Shown: one piece after another, positions 16,463 through 24,988 of the stretch
Layout: each line of letters begins with the position of its first letter
Position numbering within the stretch: position 1 is the first letter of the stretch
Assembly (NCBI RefSeq): GCF_001886735.1
Contig: NZ_CP018081.1
Coordinates: 62,001-126,000, forward strand
DNA from: Sulfitobacter alexandrii
GTDB taxonomy: Bacteria; Pseudomonadota; Alphaproteobacteria; Rhodobacterales; Rhodobacteraceae
Length of the DNA: 64,000 bases
Reading direction: 5' to 3'
Translations under genes and position numbers: made by a program
Notes under the pieces: generated by a model
What the model was told of the DNA's origin: nothing
The model's input: the letters and a program-made list of their open reading frames with translations, nothing else
Database searches by the model: none

Positions 16463-17611
16463 TCATCTCAGTCCGAGTCCCCGCGCAATGATACCGCGAA
16501 GAATTTCGCGTGTGCCGCCGCGCAACGAAAACGACGGAACGGCGAGTTCGGTATACGCCAGAACAGCCGCATAGCTATCGCTCCCGCCAGGCACCGCCGG
16601 GCGCGACACAAGACTTCGGGCCAGGCGCGGAATGTCCTGTTCGAAAAGCGCTCCCAGATCCTTGACAATGGCAGCCTGAAGTGACGGGTTCTCTCCTTCG
16701 TTCAACATTCCGGCCACCGATCGTGACATCTGCCGCAGCACCATCAGATGCGCGGACAAACGGCCAATCTCGGCCTGCTGCGCTTCGGTTGCGTCGTCGC
16801 GCAGCAATCGGATCAGTTCCTCGATCAGGGCAAACGACGACAGGAACCGCTCGGGGCCGCTGCGCTCGAACGCCAGTTCGCTCATGACCTGCGACCAGCC
16901 CTCGCCCTTTTCGCCCAGCAGCGCATCGGAGGGCAAAAAGGTATCGTCGAATACCACCTGGTTGAAATGATGCTCACCGCCCAAGTCGATGATCGGGGTG
17001 ATCTGAATGTTGTCGGTGGCCTTGAGATCGACCAGAAATTGGCTCATCCCGCCGTGGCGGTCGTCGCTCTTGCCGGTGCGGCAGAACAGGATCATGTAAT
17101 CGGCGACATGCGCATAGGTCGTCCAGACCTTCGTGCCGTTGATCCGGAACCCCCCGTCGACCTCGGTGGCCATCGTGCGCGTCGCCGCCAGGTCCGAGCC
17201 GGAATCCGGCTCGCTCATCCCGATGCAGAAACACAGTTCGCCCGCGGCGATGCGCGGCACGATCCGGCGTTTCTGATCGTCGGTGCCCTTGGCAAGTATG
17301 AGCGGACCGCTCTGCCGATCTGCGATCCAGTGCGAAATCACCGGGGCACCGGCGGCCAGTAGCTCTTCGGACACGACATACCGCTCAAGCGCGCTGCGCG
17401 CGTGGCCGCCGTATTCCTTTGGGAAGGTCATGCCGACCCAGCCGCGCTGCGCCAGCTTTCGTGAAAAATCACGGCTGAACCCATTCCACGACTGCGCGCG
17501 TTTTATGGGCGGGAAATCGGCCAGTTCGTCGGCCAGGAACGCGCGGACCTCTTGCCGGAGGTCGTCATAGTCGGCGCCGGGCGGGGGGGGAGAAAAAGCG
17601 GTGAGGGTCAT
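16463..17611 (-). CDS. Acyl-CoA dehydrogenase, larger subunit of a second pair
   Basis: 382 aa, FadE-like: CIGMSEPDSGSDLAATRT, FRINGTKVWTTYAHVADYMI, helix G LAFERSGPERF (a base Glu is available), and C-terminal FSLRGGTREILRGIIARGL with Gly at the EGT position. The N-terminus includes four consecutive Pro (SPPPPG) encoded by a C8 run at 17583-17590, a slippage-prone place. The ATG overlaps the stop of the upstream subunit (ATGA). Confidence 0.9.
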   Translation of the reverse strand: MTLTAFSPPPPGADYDDLRQEVRAFLADELADFPPIKRAQSWNGFSRDFSRKLAQRGWVGMTFPKEYGGHARSALERYVVSEELLAAGAPVISHWIADRQSGPLILAKGTDDQKRRIVPRIAAGELCFCIGMSEPDSGSDLAATRTMATEVDGGFRINGTKVWTTYAHVADYMILFCRTGKSDDRHGGMSQFLVDLKATDNIQITPIIDLGGEHHFNQVVFDDTFLPSDALLGEKGEGWSQVMSELAFERSGPERFLSSFALIEELIRLLRDDATEAQQAEIGRLSAHLMVLRQMSRSVAGMLNEGENPSLQAAIVKDLGALFEQDIPRLARSLVSRPAVPGGSDSYAAVLAYTELAVPSFSLRGGTREILRGIIARGLGLR

Positions 17612-18666
17612 GCCTGGGTCCCTTTTGCAGCGCTGTCTGTGATGAAATGCCAGAAGGTGTCGTGGGGGCTCGACAGGGCGGCCCGCCCAAGTTCCCTGGT
17701 CCAGTCAAGCTCGGTGCCGAACTCGTCACGCCAGCCCCAAATCCGTTTGGTGAAATGGTGAAGCGCGTGTTCCTGGGTATAACCGATGGCCCCGTGAATC
17801 TGGTGGGCCAGGGCCCCGACCTTCTCGGCCGCTTCTCCGGCGCGGGCCTTGGCGGCGGCAACGGCCAGCGCAAAGGCCGGTGTGTCATAGCTGCCGGCCG
17901 CCATCTCGGCGGCCGTGCGCGAGGCTGCGGTTTCTCCGGCCATTGTCGCAAGATTGTGCTGGATCGCCTGGAACCTGCCGATTGGCCGTCCGAACTGCAC
18001 CCGGTCGTTGGCGTATTGAACGCTCATCTTCAGGATGGTCTCCATCGCCCCGGTGGTGGCAAGACTGCGGATAAGTGCACCAAGCCCGCGCATCCCTCCC
18101 ACGGGTCGTGGCAAGGGGGTGACATCGGTCTCTGTCAGGGTATAATCGAGTTCGATGTCGTCGCGTGGCATCCCGGCAAAATCCTGCGCCGGGTCAACGA
18201 TCAGATCCTTCACCGGCAGGGACAGGACGTGATCGACACCGTCCAGGACGCCAATGGTCACGATCCGGTTCGCCCAGCGGGCAAAGGGCACCAGTGTCAG
18301 ATGCCCGCTCGCATGGATCTTCTTGCCGCGCCGTTCCAACCGCAGCGCTTCGCCTTCGGCGATGGTCAGCCTGCCACCGGGAAGGGCCATATTCGCGGCC
18401 GCCAGAACGGCGTTTGCGATCAGGGTTTCAGCCAGAGGCAAGGGCAGGCCATGCGCCCCGACAATACGCACAAGACCGAGCGCCTCGGCCGGTGGCACGC
18501 CGAAACCGCCTGCGTCCTCTGGCACCAGCGCCATGGTTAACCCTGCCTCCTCGATCTGCGTCCAGAGCGCCTCGGGGCATTGTCCCGAGGCGGCGTCTTC
18601 GCGCATGCGGTGGGTGACATGGTCGCGGAACAGTCGCTCTGCCATGTCATGAATCATCGATTCCAT
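17608..18666 (-). CDS. Acyl-CoA dehydrogenase, smaller subunit of a second pair
   Basis: 352 aa, FadE29-type partner: short N-terminal domain, QYANDRVQFGRPIGRFQAIQ, and C-terminus QIHGAIGYTQEHALHHFTKR followed by WGWRDEFGTELDW, with no EGT motif. Both ends overlap the adjacent genes (TGATG with the PrpD-like gene, ATGA with the larger ACAD), which suggests translational coupling and a fixed complex. Confidence 0.88.
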   Translation of the reverse strand: MESMIHDMAERLFRDHVTHRMREDAASGQCPEALWTQIEEAGLTMALVPEDAGGFGVPPAEALGLVRIVGAHGLPLPLAETLIANAVLAAANMALPGGRLTIAEGEALRLERRGKKIHASGHLTLVPFARWANRIVTIGVLDGVDHVLSLPVKDLIVDPAQDFAGMPRDDIELDYTLTETDVTPLPRPVGGMRGLGALIRSLATTGAMETILKMSVQYANDRVQFGRPIGRFQAIQHNLATMAGETAASRTAAEMAAGSYDTPAFALAVAAAKARAGEAAEKVGALAHQIHGAIGYTQEHALHHFTKRIWGWRDEFGTELDWTRELGRAALSSPHDTFWHFITDSAAKGTQA

Positions 18667-20096
18667 CAGACGGTCCTTTCAGACGGTGTTTGATCGGCGC
18701 TGGACATTTCCTTCACGGGCTTGTCCTGCCGCGCATGGTTTTTTTGCCCGTCGGGGGCCGACGCCTCTCGCAGTGGCGGCAGATGCAGCCGCGTGCGCAG
18801 ATCCCGGCGGAACGCACTGGCAGAGGGCGCCGCGCCCCCGTCCCTGCGATATTTTCCGAGGCAATCGGCGATTTTGTCGCCGATCGCGGCAGGGGTTGCC
18901 GGATCCGAGGGAGAGCCGGGGTGCGCCGCGACCGAGGTTTCGGCCAGGGTTACGTTCCCTTTGCGCAGGCGGACATGGACCGTCCCATGGTCCACGCCAG
19001 CGTGATCCCGCCCCGCTTCCGGCATGGTTTGGATATGCACCATGTCCATAAGCCGGCGCACCGCGGGGCGATGGGGGCTGTCCCCTTCGAAATCCACCAG
19101 CCCGACCTGGCCCTGCTGCAGGGCCACGGCGAGCGTATAGGCGGCACAGAACTTGGCCTGCATTCCATCTTTGGGGTCGGTGACATGCAACGGGACCATG
19201 ACGCTTTCGGGCACTGTCATTTCAATCACCGATCCTTCGGGCACCGCCTCGCCGCCGCGTTCGGCGTGAAGGTGCCGCCCGGCGGCGATCATCCTGTGGG
19301 TGAGGTAGCAGCAGGGATACAGCTTGCGGGACACCGTGCCCAGATCGATCCGCGGTTCCACCGCTGCGGGGTCGGCCGCAATCCCGTCCGGGCCGGCATA
19401 AAGGTCGAAGAAGCCGCGCGCCGCGAAGATGTCCGGGGCGCCCGTGATGCCGGCCTCGGCCATCCGGGTGGCCCGCAATCCGACAAGGGCGGCGTTTCCG
19501 GCCTGGATCGGTTTCGCCATGGCGCCGAAATTGATCTGCATTCCCCCGGCCAGCGACGCGGCCAGGGACAGGGCGTTGCGGACTGCGTCGTCGTCGAGCC
19601 CAAGCTGATGCGCGACCGCTGCCGCCGATGCCAGAACCCCGATGGTCGACGTTGCGTGCCAGCCCTTGTTGTAGTGGCCAAAACCCAGGATCTGACCGAG
19701 CGCGACATTGACGGCTGTTCCGACCGCAAGCGCGGGGGCAATGCGGCCGGCCGTGTCCGGCCGGACATCCACGGTGGCCAGCAGCGCCGACACGATTACA
19801 ACACTGGGATGGGTGACGCTGACCGTATGGACATCGTCGAAATCGAGCGCATGACCGGCAACCGCGTTCAGGAACGCGGCCTGTTCGGGACTGCCACCTT
19901 CAGCAGCTCCTGCCGGGACTGCCGGTCCGCCCGCGTCAAGCGCCGCCAGCCGGCGAACCACCGGTTCATGCCACCCGCCATAGATGGCGGCTATGGTATC
20001 CTCAACGCAAAGCGCGGCCTGCTCGGCGTCTGCAACGCTCAGCCGGTGCGGCGCGGCGACGAACCGCGACAAACGGATGGTGAAATCGCTGATCAT
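18666..20096 (-). CDS. MmgE/PrpD-family protein
   Basis: 476 aa from ATG 20096 (MISDFTIRLSRF) behind AGAAAGAAG. The family includes 2-methylcitrate dehydratase, cis-aconitate decarboxylase and iminodisuccinate epimerase, i.e. dehydration or decarboxylation of tri- and dicarboxylates. Seen: NAVAGHALDFDDVH, GKYRRDGG near the end, ATSTIGVLASAAAVAHQLGL and CCYLTHRMIAAG. The last 40 residues (SAPDGQKNHARQDKPVKEMS and onward) are low-complexity and atypical. It leads the operon with the ACAD pair. Confidence 0.88.
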   Translation of the reverse strand: MISDFTIRLSRFVAAPHRLSVADAEQAALCVEDTIAAIYGGWHEPVVRRLAALDAGGPAVPAGAAEGGSPEQAAFLNAVAGHALDFDDVHTVSVTHPSVVIVSALLATVDVRPDTAGRIAPALAVGTAVNVALGQILGFGHYNKGWHATSTIGVLASAAAVAHQLGLDDDAVRNALSLAASLAGGMQINFGAMAKPIQAGNAALVGLRATRMAEAGITGAPDIFAARGFFDLYAGPDGIAADPAAVEPRIDLGTVSRKLYPCCYLTHRMIAAGRHLHAERGGEAVPEGSVIEMTVPESVMVPLHVTDPKDGMQAKFCAAYTLAVALQQGQVGLVDFEGDSPHRPAVRRLMDMVHIQTMPEAGRDHAGVDHGTVHVRLRKGNVTLAETSVAAHPGSPSDPATPAAIGDKIADCLGKYRRDGGAAPSASAFRRDLRTRLHLPPLREASAPDGQKNHARQDKPVKEMSSADQTPSERTV

Positions 20097-20605
20097 CCAC
20101 TTCTTTCTCTGACACTGCATATTGCCTCATCAAGGCGGGCGCTATCAACTCTCGGCCCCACTCTTTCGCACATATGTGTTGGAGCGGGATGCTTGCGTTG
20201 TGATCCTTGCTGCCGTTGGATATTCTGGGTGCTCATCCTTCCTCTGTTTCCGTGCAGGATCGGGCGTTGGACGTGACCGTAGAACTTCGGAAAGAAGAAC
20301 AGACGTGGTTGAGGGTATCGGCGTGAAAAGTCGGGCAGACAAGCACGCATGTGCGGAGAGACATTTCGAGGCATCGTTGTGTCATTGACCGCCAGACGAT
20401 GTATCCTCGGAGGCCCGGAACCAAGGCGGTCAGTGCCACCACAAATCCGGGCTAGTCCGCCCTGCGCCGACAAGATGAGCACCTTGTGTGTCCTTGCCTG
20501 TGAATGGGAAATTGTCGGCATCGCATTTCCGCCGTCGTGCCATGAAAGACCGCATCTGCCGTTGCGTCACAGACACAACGAGCGCCTTCGGAAAAGGGGG
20601 GGCAG
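20097..20605. promoter_or_regulatory. 509-bp divergent intergenic region
   Basis: I see no convincing gene. It contains the CACATATGTG site at 20169, a degenerate copy CACGCATGTG at 20343, and GGAAAT (20507-20512) facing ATTTCC (20525-20530), arms reminiscent of IclR-type half-sites. A G7 run (20597-20603) acts as the purine-rich ribosome site of the plus-strand gene. Confidence 0.5.
20169..20178. promoter_or_regulatory. CACATATGTG palindrome, site 2
   Basis: Perfect palindrome, centre 77 bp upstream of the 20096 start of the PrpD-like gene, flanked on the right by TTGGAG. Same sequence as sites 1 and 3. Confidence 0.5.
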
Positions 20606-22033
20606 ATGTCGCCTGTCGAGCGCCTGAAACGTTCCGGCAAGCGCAACAGGTTTACGGCCATTTGTCTGCTGATTTGTCTTGGCGCTGCCATCATTCAGGG
20701 TGTCTTGCCCTCCGCCGTCGCGTCCATCGCTGCCGCGCCGTTTTTCTGCATCTATCTTGCCATTTCGTCCCGCTACATCGCCCGTGTCGGATGGGTGCTG
20801 CTTTTCTTCTCGCTCGCGATCGCCCTTCTGGCGCTGGCCAATGGAATCGACCCCGGCATCTTCGTCCAGGCGGCGGGGCGCGTCGTGTTCCTGTCCGCTC
20901 TGCTGACGGCTGTCGCCTTCCTGCGCATCGCGGCCACCCAAGACCCGATTGTCGAGGTTGCCGGTGAATTCCTGACACTGCAGCCGCCGACCCGTCGCTA
21001 CGCCTCTCTGGGTGCGGGCGGGCATCTGTTCGGGGTGCTTCTAAATCTCGGCGGGCTTGGGGTGATGCTGGAGATCATAATGAAAGGGCTGGCGGCGCAT
21101 CGGCACGAGATGGACGAATTCGTGTTCCAGGCTCGCAAGCGCAGGATGGTGAGCGCCTGTATGCGGGGGTTTTCCTCGATCGCGTTCTGGACGCCGTTCG
21201 GAATCGCTCTCAATCTGATGATTCTCACAATACCGGGGCTCGAATGGACGACCCTGGCGCCTTACGGGATTGCTCTGGCCGGGATTCTGTTTCTTCTGGG
21301 ATGGCTGTTCGACACGGTGGAATGGTGGCGCCCGCCCTCGGCGCGCGGCCGGGCACCGGCCCTGAGCGGTGACTTGCCGGACTGGAGCCCCTGGGCCGTC
21401 CTGATCGTGTCCGGGCATGTGCTTTTTTTGGGCGCCGCCGTGGTCACGCTGGACCGGTTGACCCAGTACAGTTTCCAGACCGTCCTGATCACCATCGTGC
21501 CGATCTATGCGCTGCTCTGGTCGGTTATGCGCAGCGGCAGTGGCAGCCTTGCCGGTATATCGCGCCGGTTTGTGACCCAGGCACCGGGTTTCGCGACCGA
21601 AATGAGCGTCATCGCGTCGGCGGGGTTCATCGGCCTCGTCGCGCTGGAGGTCGTTCCGGTCGAATGGATTGCCGACCATCTTGGCTGGATCGCAACGCGG
21701 CCTGTGCTGACCGTCGTGCTGTTGATCATGACGGTGTTTCTGACGGGGCTGCTGGGCGTGCATCCGATGATCTCGGTGGTCCTGCTGGCAGAGGTGGTCA
21801 ACCGCGTCGGCGTGGAAGGTTTGTCGCCGCTTGCTCTGGGCCTTGCACTGGCTGGTGGCTGGAGCAGCATCATCTGCATGGGACCGGCCATCACGGCGGT
21901 GGTCTACGCCTCCTCCATCGTGGGCGAGCGGCCGCTGACCATCGGCTTGCGGTGGAACGGGATCTTCGGTGTTGCGAGCATCCTCCTCATCACGCTCATC
22001 GTTGGCGGCGGTGTCGCGGCAGGGTGGTTCTGA
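20606..22033 (+). CDS. 12-TM permease, ion-transporter-superfamily-like
   Basis: 475 aa with about 12 hydrophobic segments. I do not recognise the exact family; the two-half arrangement, the MTVFLTGLLGVHPMISVVLL loop and the late GWSSIICMGPAITAVVYAS region recall DASS/ArsB/CitM-like ion transporters. A cytoplasmic loop with VFQARKRRMV lies in the middle. It stands alone between two operons, opposite the PrpD-like gene, and probably imports the acid metabolised by one of the neighbouring modules. ATG is preceded by AAAAGGGGGGGCAG. Confidence 0.6.
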   Translation: MSPVERLKRSGKRNRFTAICLLICLGAAIIQGVLPSAVASIAAAPFFCIYLAISSRYIARVGWVLLFFSLAIALLALANGIDPGIFVQAAGRVVFLSALLTAVAFLRIAATQDPIVEVAGEFLTLQPPTRRYASLGAGGHLFGVLLNLGGLGVMLEIIMKGLAAHRHEMDEFVFQARKRRMVSACMRGFSSIAFWTPFGIALNLMILTIPGLEWTTLAPYGIALAGILFLLGWLFDTVEWWRPPSARGRAPALSGDLPDWSPWAVLIVSGHVLFLGAAVVTLDRLTQYSFQTVLITIVPIYALLWSVMRSGSGSLAGISRRFVTQAPGFATEMSVIASAGFIGLVALEVVPVEWIADHLGWIATRPVLTVVLLIMTVFLTGLLGVHPMISVVLLAEVVNRVGVEGLSPLALGLALAGGWSSIICMGPAITAVVYASSIVGERPLTIGLRWNGIFGVASILLITLIVGGGVAAGWF

Positions 22034-22074
22034 CCGGTCTCAATTGCCTGTCAGGAACCGGGCGCAAGCATTTC

Positions 22075-22084
22075 CACATATGTG
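22075..22084. promoter_or_regulatory. CACATATGTG palindrome, site 3
   Basis: Perfect palindrome with flanks TTTC and TTCGAT, centre about 100 bp upstream of the CoA-transferase A start. Third copy of the presumed shared operator. Confidence 0.5.
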
Positions 22085-22179
22085 TTCGATCAGGCTTTGC
22101 GCTAGTCGGAAGGTGATGGACCCCATAGCGTCAACTAGGATGGGTCAGCGCAATCACTATCGGAGTGGCACGCCCAACG

Positions 22180-23118
22180 ATGGAAGGCCAAGCGAAACCC
22201 ACACGTCGCAGCAAGGTCACAGGCCTGCAAGACGCAGCCCGGCTGGCACGAGGCGCTTTGGAAGAACGCCCCGAGCTTTGTCTCGGTGGTCTGTTCAAGC
22301 AAAGCCGCCCTGTCGCACTGGTGCGCGCGTTGCTGGCCGCGGGCGCAGATGGTCTGCATGTGTATTCCTCGCCGGGCGCGGGGTATGATGTCGACCTGAT
22401 GATTGCGGCAGGCGCGGTCGCACAGGTCTTTATTCCCGGCGTTACGCTGGAAAACCGGCTTTGCCCCAATTTCCGCCGCGCGGTCGAGGCAGGGCAGGTG
22501 ACCGCGCACGCGCTGGATGCGCTGACCGTGGTGGGCGGGCTGATGGCGTCGGCTCATGGCGTGCCGTTCCAGCCAATCGACGCGCTGCGCGGATCGGACG
22601 TTCTGAAGCACAACCCGCTTTTGCACGAAATCGACTGCCCGTTCTCCGGCCGCCGTATTCACGCCGTCGGGCCGATCCGCCCCAGAGTGACGTTCTTGCA
22701 CGCGCAGGAAGCCGACCGTTGGGGAAACCTGCGCCATCTCAGCACGATGGTCTACGCCGATCAGCTGATGGCACGCGCGTCTGACATGGTCATTGCCAGC
22801 GTGGACCGGATCGTGCCGGACGAGGTCGTTCTGGACGATCCCTCGCGGGTTACCGTGCCGTCTTATTATGTCGATGCCGTGGTCGAGGTGCCCTATGGCG
22901 CGCACCCAACCGCGAGCTTTCCCAACTATGCGATGGACGAGGACCATATCGACGCCTACGCCGATCTGGGGGATGCCGCCCGGACCGGCGACAGCACGGG
23001 GCTGGACACCTATATCGCCCGCCATGTGACCGGACCGAAAAACCAGAGCGACTACATCGAAGCGGTCGGGGGAGCCGGGTATTTCGCCGTGCTCGAAGCC
23101 GAGGCACGGAACGAATGA
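22180..23118 (+). CDS. CoA-transferase subunit A (glutaconate CoA-transferase-like)
   Basis: 312 aa from ATG 22180; GTG 22165 would add 5 residues, and neither has a strong ribosome site. Family I CoA-transferase alpha chain: LCLGGLFKQSRPVALVRALL near the N-terminus and the typical PSYYVDAVVEVPYGAHPT about residues 227-244. Works as an AB complex with the next gene (4-bp overlap) to swap CoA between acids. IpdA-type hydrolases share the fold, so a ring- or chain-cleaving hydrolase is an alternative. Confidence 0.88.
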   Translation: MEGQAKPTRRSKVTGLQDAARLARGALEERPELCLGGLFKQSRPVALVRALLAAGADGLHVYSSPGAGYDVDLMIAAGAVAQVFIPGVTLENRLCPNFRRAVEAGQVTAHALDALTVVGGLMASAHGVPFQPIDALRGSDVLKHNPLLHEIDCPFSGRRIHAVGPIRPRVTFLHAQEADRWGNLRHLSTMVYADQLMARASDMVIASVDRIVPDEVVLDDPSRVTVPSYYVDAVVEVPYGAHPTASFPNYAMDEDHIDAYADLGDAARTGDSTGLDTYIARHVTGPKNQSDYIEAVGGAGYFAVLEAEARNE

Positions 23119-23882
23119 GTGCAGCGGTTTCCCCAATTGAACAGATGGTCGTCGTGTTGGCCCGCGATCTGGCCGACGGAGAACTGGGTGCGGCGGGTGC
23201 AGCCGCGTTGGTGCCGATGGCGGCCATTGCGCTAGCCCGCGAGCTGCATGCACCGAACCTGACGGTCGGCGGCGAGATGTTCTTCAACCCCGAGCCGGGG
23301 CGTTTGTATCCGTCGATGCTGGACGATCGTGCGCTCGGCCGCTGCGAGGCCGCCGAGACCTTTATCGAGTTGTTCGGCCACAGCCATCACGGGCTGGATT
23401 TTTTCTTTCACAGTGGCTTGCAGCACGATGTGTACGGCAACATCAACCTGCACCACGTCGGCGGCACGCTGCACGCACCAAAGATGCGCGGGCCGGGGGC
23501 AGCAAACCTGTCATACTGCCACACCTCGTCGCGGTATTACATTTGCCCCACCGTGCATACGGCGCGAAACTTTGTGGAAACGGTCGATTTCATCACAATA
23601 CCCGGACATCTGTCCGGGCCTGCCGCGAAACGCGACGCCGGGCTGGTCAATGAAGGACCGCGCCTGGTGGTGACACCGCGAGCGGTTATGGATTTCGACA
23701 AGACGACGCTGCGAATGCGACTGAAATCGGTGCATGCGGGAAATACGCCCGAAGAGGTCCAGCGTCATACGGGGTTCGATCTGGCGATCAGAGGCGAGGT
23801 GCCGCAAACGCGGCCACCAACGGAGGAAGAATTGCGCGTTCTGAGAGAGCGGATCGATACATCGGGGGCCCTGCGTGCTTAA
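23115..23882 (+). CDS. CoA-transferase subunit B
   Basis: 255 aa, beta chain of the same enzyme; ATGA overlap with the A subunit. Seen: NLTVGGEMFFNPEPGRLYPS (a Glu is available near the usual catalytic place), HHGLDFFFHSGLQHDVYGNI with the glycine-rich strand following, and the late LVVTPRAVMDF. I cannot confirm that this Glu is the active-site one without alignment. It is followed by a TAXI-TRAP system, suggesting the imported acid is activated by this transferase. Confidence 0.88.
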   Translation: MSAAVSPIEQMVVVLARDLADGELGAAGAAALVPMAAIALARELHAPNLTVGGEMFFNPEPGRLYPSMLDDRALGRCEAAETFIELFGHSHHGLDFFFHSGLQHDVYGNINLHHVGGTLHAPKMRGPGAANLSYCHTSSRYYICPTVHTARNFVETVDFITIPGHLSGPAAKRDAGLVNEGPRLVVTPRAVMDFDKTTLRMRLKSVHAGNTPEEVQRHTGFDLAIRGEVPQTRPPTEEELRVLRERIDTSGALRA

Positions 23883-23927
23883 GCGACCGGGCTGACGTTA
23901 CTTTAAAGGCAAAAACGGGAGGATAAA

Positions 23928-24899
23928 ATGATCCAACGCAAGTTGACCGGATACCGGGCGGCGGTGGGTGCTATCGCGGCCATGGGCGCGATAGCCCTTG
24001 GCGGCGCGGCATCTGCCAAGGATCTCACGATGGGCACGACCAGCCCGACGTCGAGCCATTTCACCATTTCGGTTGCGATGAGCAAGGCGATCGAGACCGG
24101 CATGGAAGGCACCAATGTCAGCGTGATCGAAACCGGGGCCAGCGTGGACAATGTGCTGCGGCTGGCGCGCGACGAGATCGACCTTGGGCTTGCCACCACC
24201 GACATTCTGATCTCCGCCAGAAACGGGACCGGCAAGTTCGAAGGTAACGCAATCCCAGATACGGTTGCGCTTTATCCTTACAGCGCCTCGATCCTGCTGA
24301 TCGCGGTCACCGAAGAGTCTGGTGTGACGACGCTGGACGAACTGGACGGAAAGAAGTTCAATCCCGGCATCCGCGGATCGGCGGCCGAGACGTTGACGAC
24401 CGGTGTCCTGTCCATGTTCGATATCAACGCGGACCTGGTGCATGGCGCCGTTGGCGACGCGGTGGAAGGCATCAAGAACCGCCAGATCATCGGTTATAGC
24501 AAATACGGGGCCGCAAACTCTGTCGATGCAACCCTGCAAGAGTTGATGACAAGCACCAAGATGCGGTTGATCGGCTTCACCGAAGAGCAGGAGAAAGCGG
24601 CGACAGAAGCCATGGAGGGCGTCGGTTTCACGACTCTTCCCGCAGGGCTTATTCCGGGATCCGAGGAAATGCGGGTACCCAAGCTCAACGTCTTCTTCCT
24701 GACCCGCACCGGCGTCATGGATGACCAGAGCGCCTATGACATCGCTCGCAGCATCCACCAGAACATGGACCTGCTGGTCGAAGCCTGGCCGCAGCTTGCG
24801 GATTACGACATCGCCGCCGATGCCGTCGCCACAATCGAGACCGGTATACCCTATCATCCAGGTGCGGAACGTTACTGGAGAGAGGCGGCCGGAAGCTGA
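23928..24899 (+). CDS. TAXI-family TRAP substrate-binding protein
   Basis: 323 aa. Signal peptide of about 30 residues (MIQRKLTGYR then a hydrophobic Ala/Gly stretch ending GGAASA). The mature start KDLTMGTTSPTSSHFTISVA is the TAXI pattern, and LDELDGKKFNPGIRGSAAE matches the central block. GGGAGGATAAA ribosome site. It serves the fused permease 89 bp downstream. Confidence 0.9.
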   Translation: MIQRKLTGYRAAVGAIAAMGAIALGGAASAKDLTMGTTSPTSSHFTISVAMSKAIETGMEGTNVSVIETGASVDNVLRLARDEIDLGLATTDILISARNGTGKFEGNAIPDTVALYPYSASILLIAVTEESGVTTLDELDGKKFNPGIRGSAAETLTTGVLSMFDINADLVHGAVGDAVEGIKNRQIIGYSKYGAANSVDATLQELMTSTKMRLIGFTEEQEKAATEAMEGVGFTTLPAGLIPGSEEMRVPKLNVFFLTRTGVMDDQSAYDIARSIHQNMDLLVEAWPQLADYDIAADAVATIETGIPYHPGAERYWREAAGS

Positions 24900-24944
24900 C
24901 CGGAATCGCGGGCCGTCACGACGGCGGCCATAGGCTGATCCAGA

Positions 24945-24965
24945 CGGGGTGCTGCGGGCACCCCG
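24945..24965 (+). promoter_or_regulatory. Stem-loop between TAXI binding protein and permease genes
   Basis: CGGGGTGC (24945-24952) pairs with GCACCCCG (24958-24965) around a 5-nt loop. No T run follows. Position between the abundant binding protein and the membrane permease suits an mRNA stabiliser or partial attenuator; similar placement to the hairpin at 5145. Confidence 0.45.
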
Positions 24966-24988
24966 CCGTTACCGCTCTCGGAGAGAAC

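Noticed and set aside
18690..20276. 528-codon plus-strand open frame
   Set aside because: It is antisense to the PrpD/MmgE gene, whose protein is convincing; the plus translation has no recognisable domain.
22180..23882. Assigning the CoA-transferase AB as steroid IpdAB hydrolase
   Set aside because: The A subunit matches glutaconate-type transferases (PSYYVDAVVEVPYGAHPT) and no steroid ring genes are present, so only the general family is claimed.
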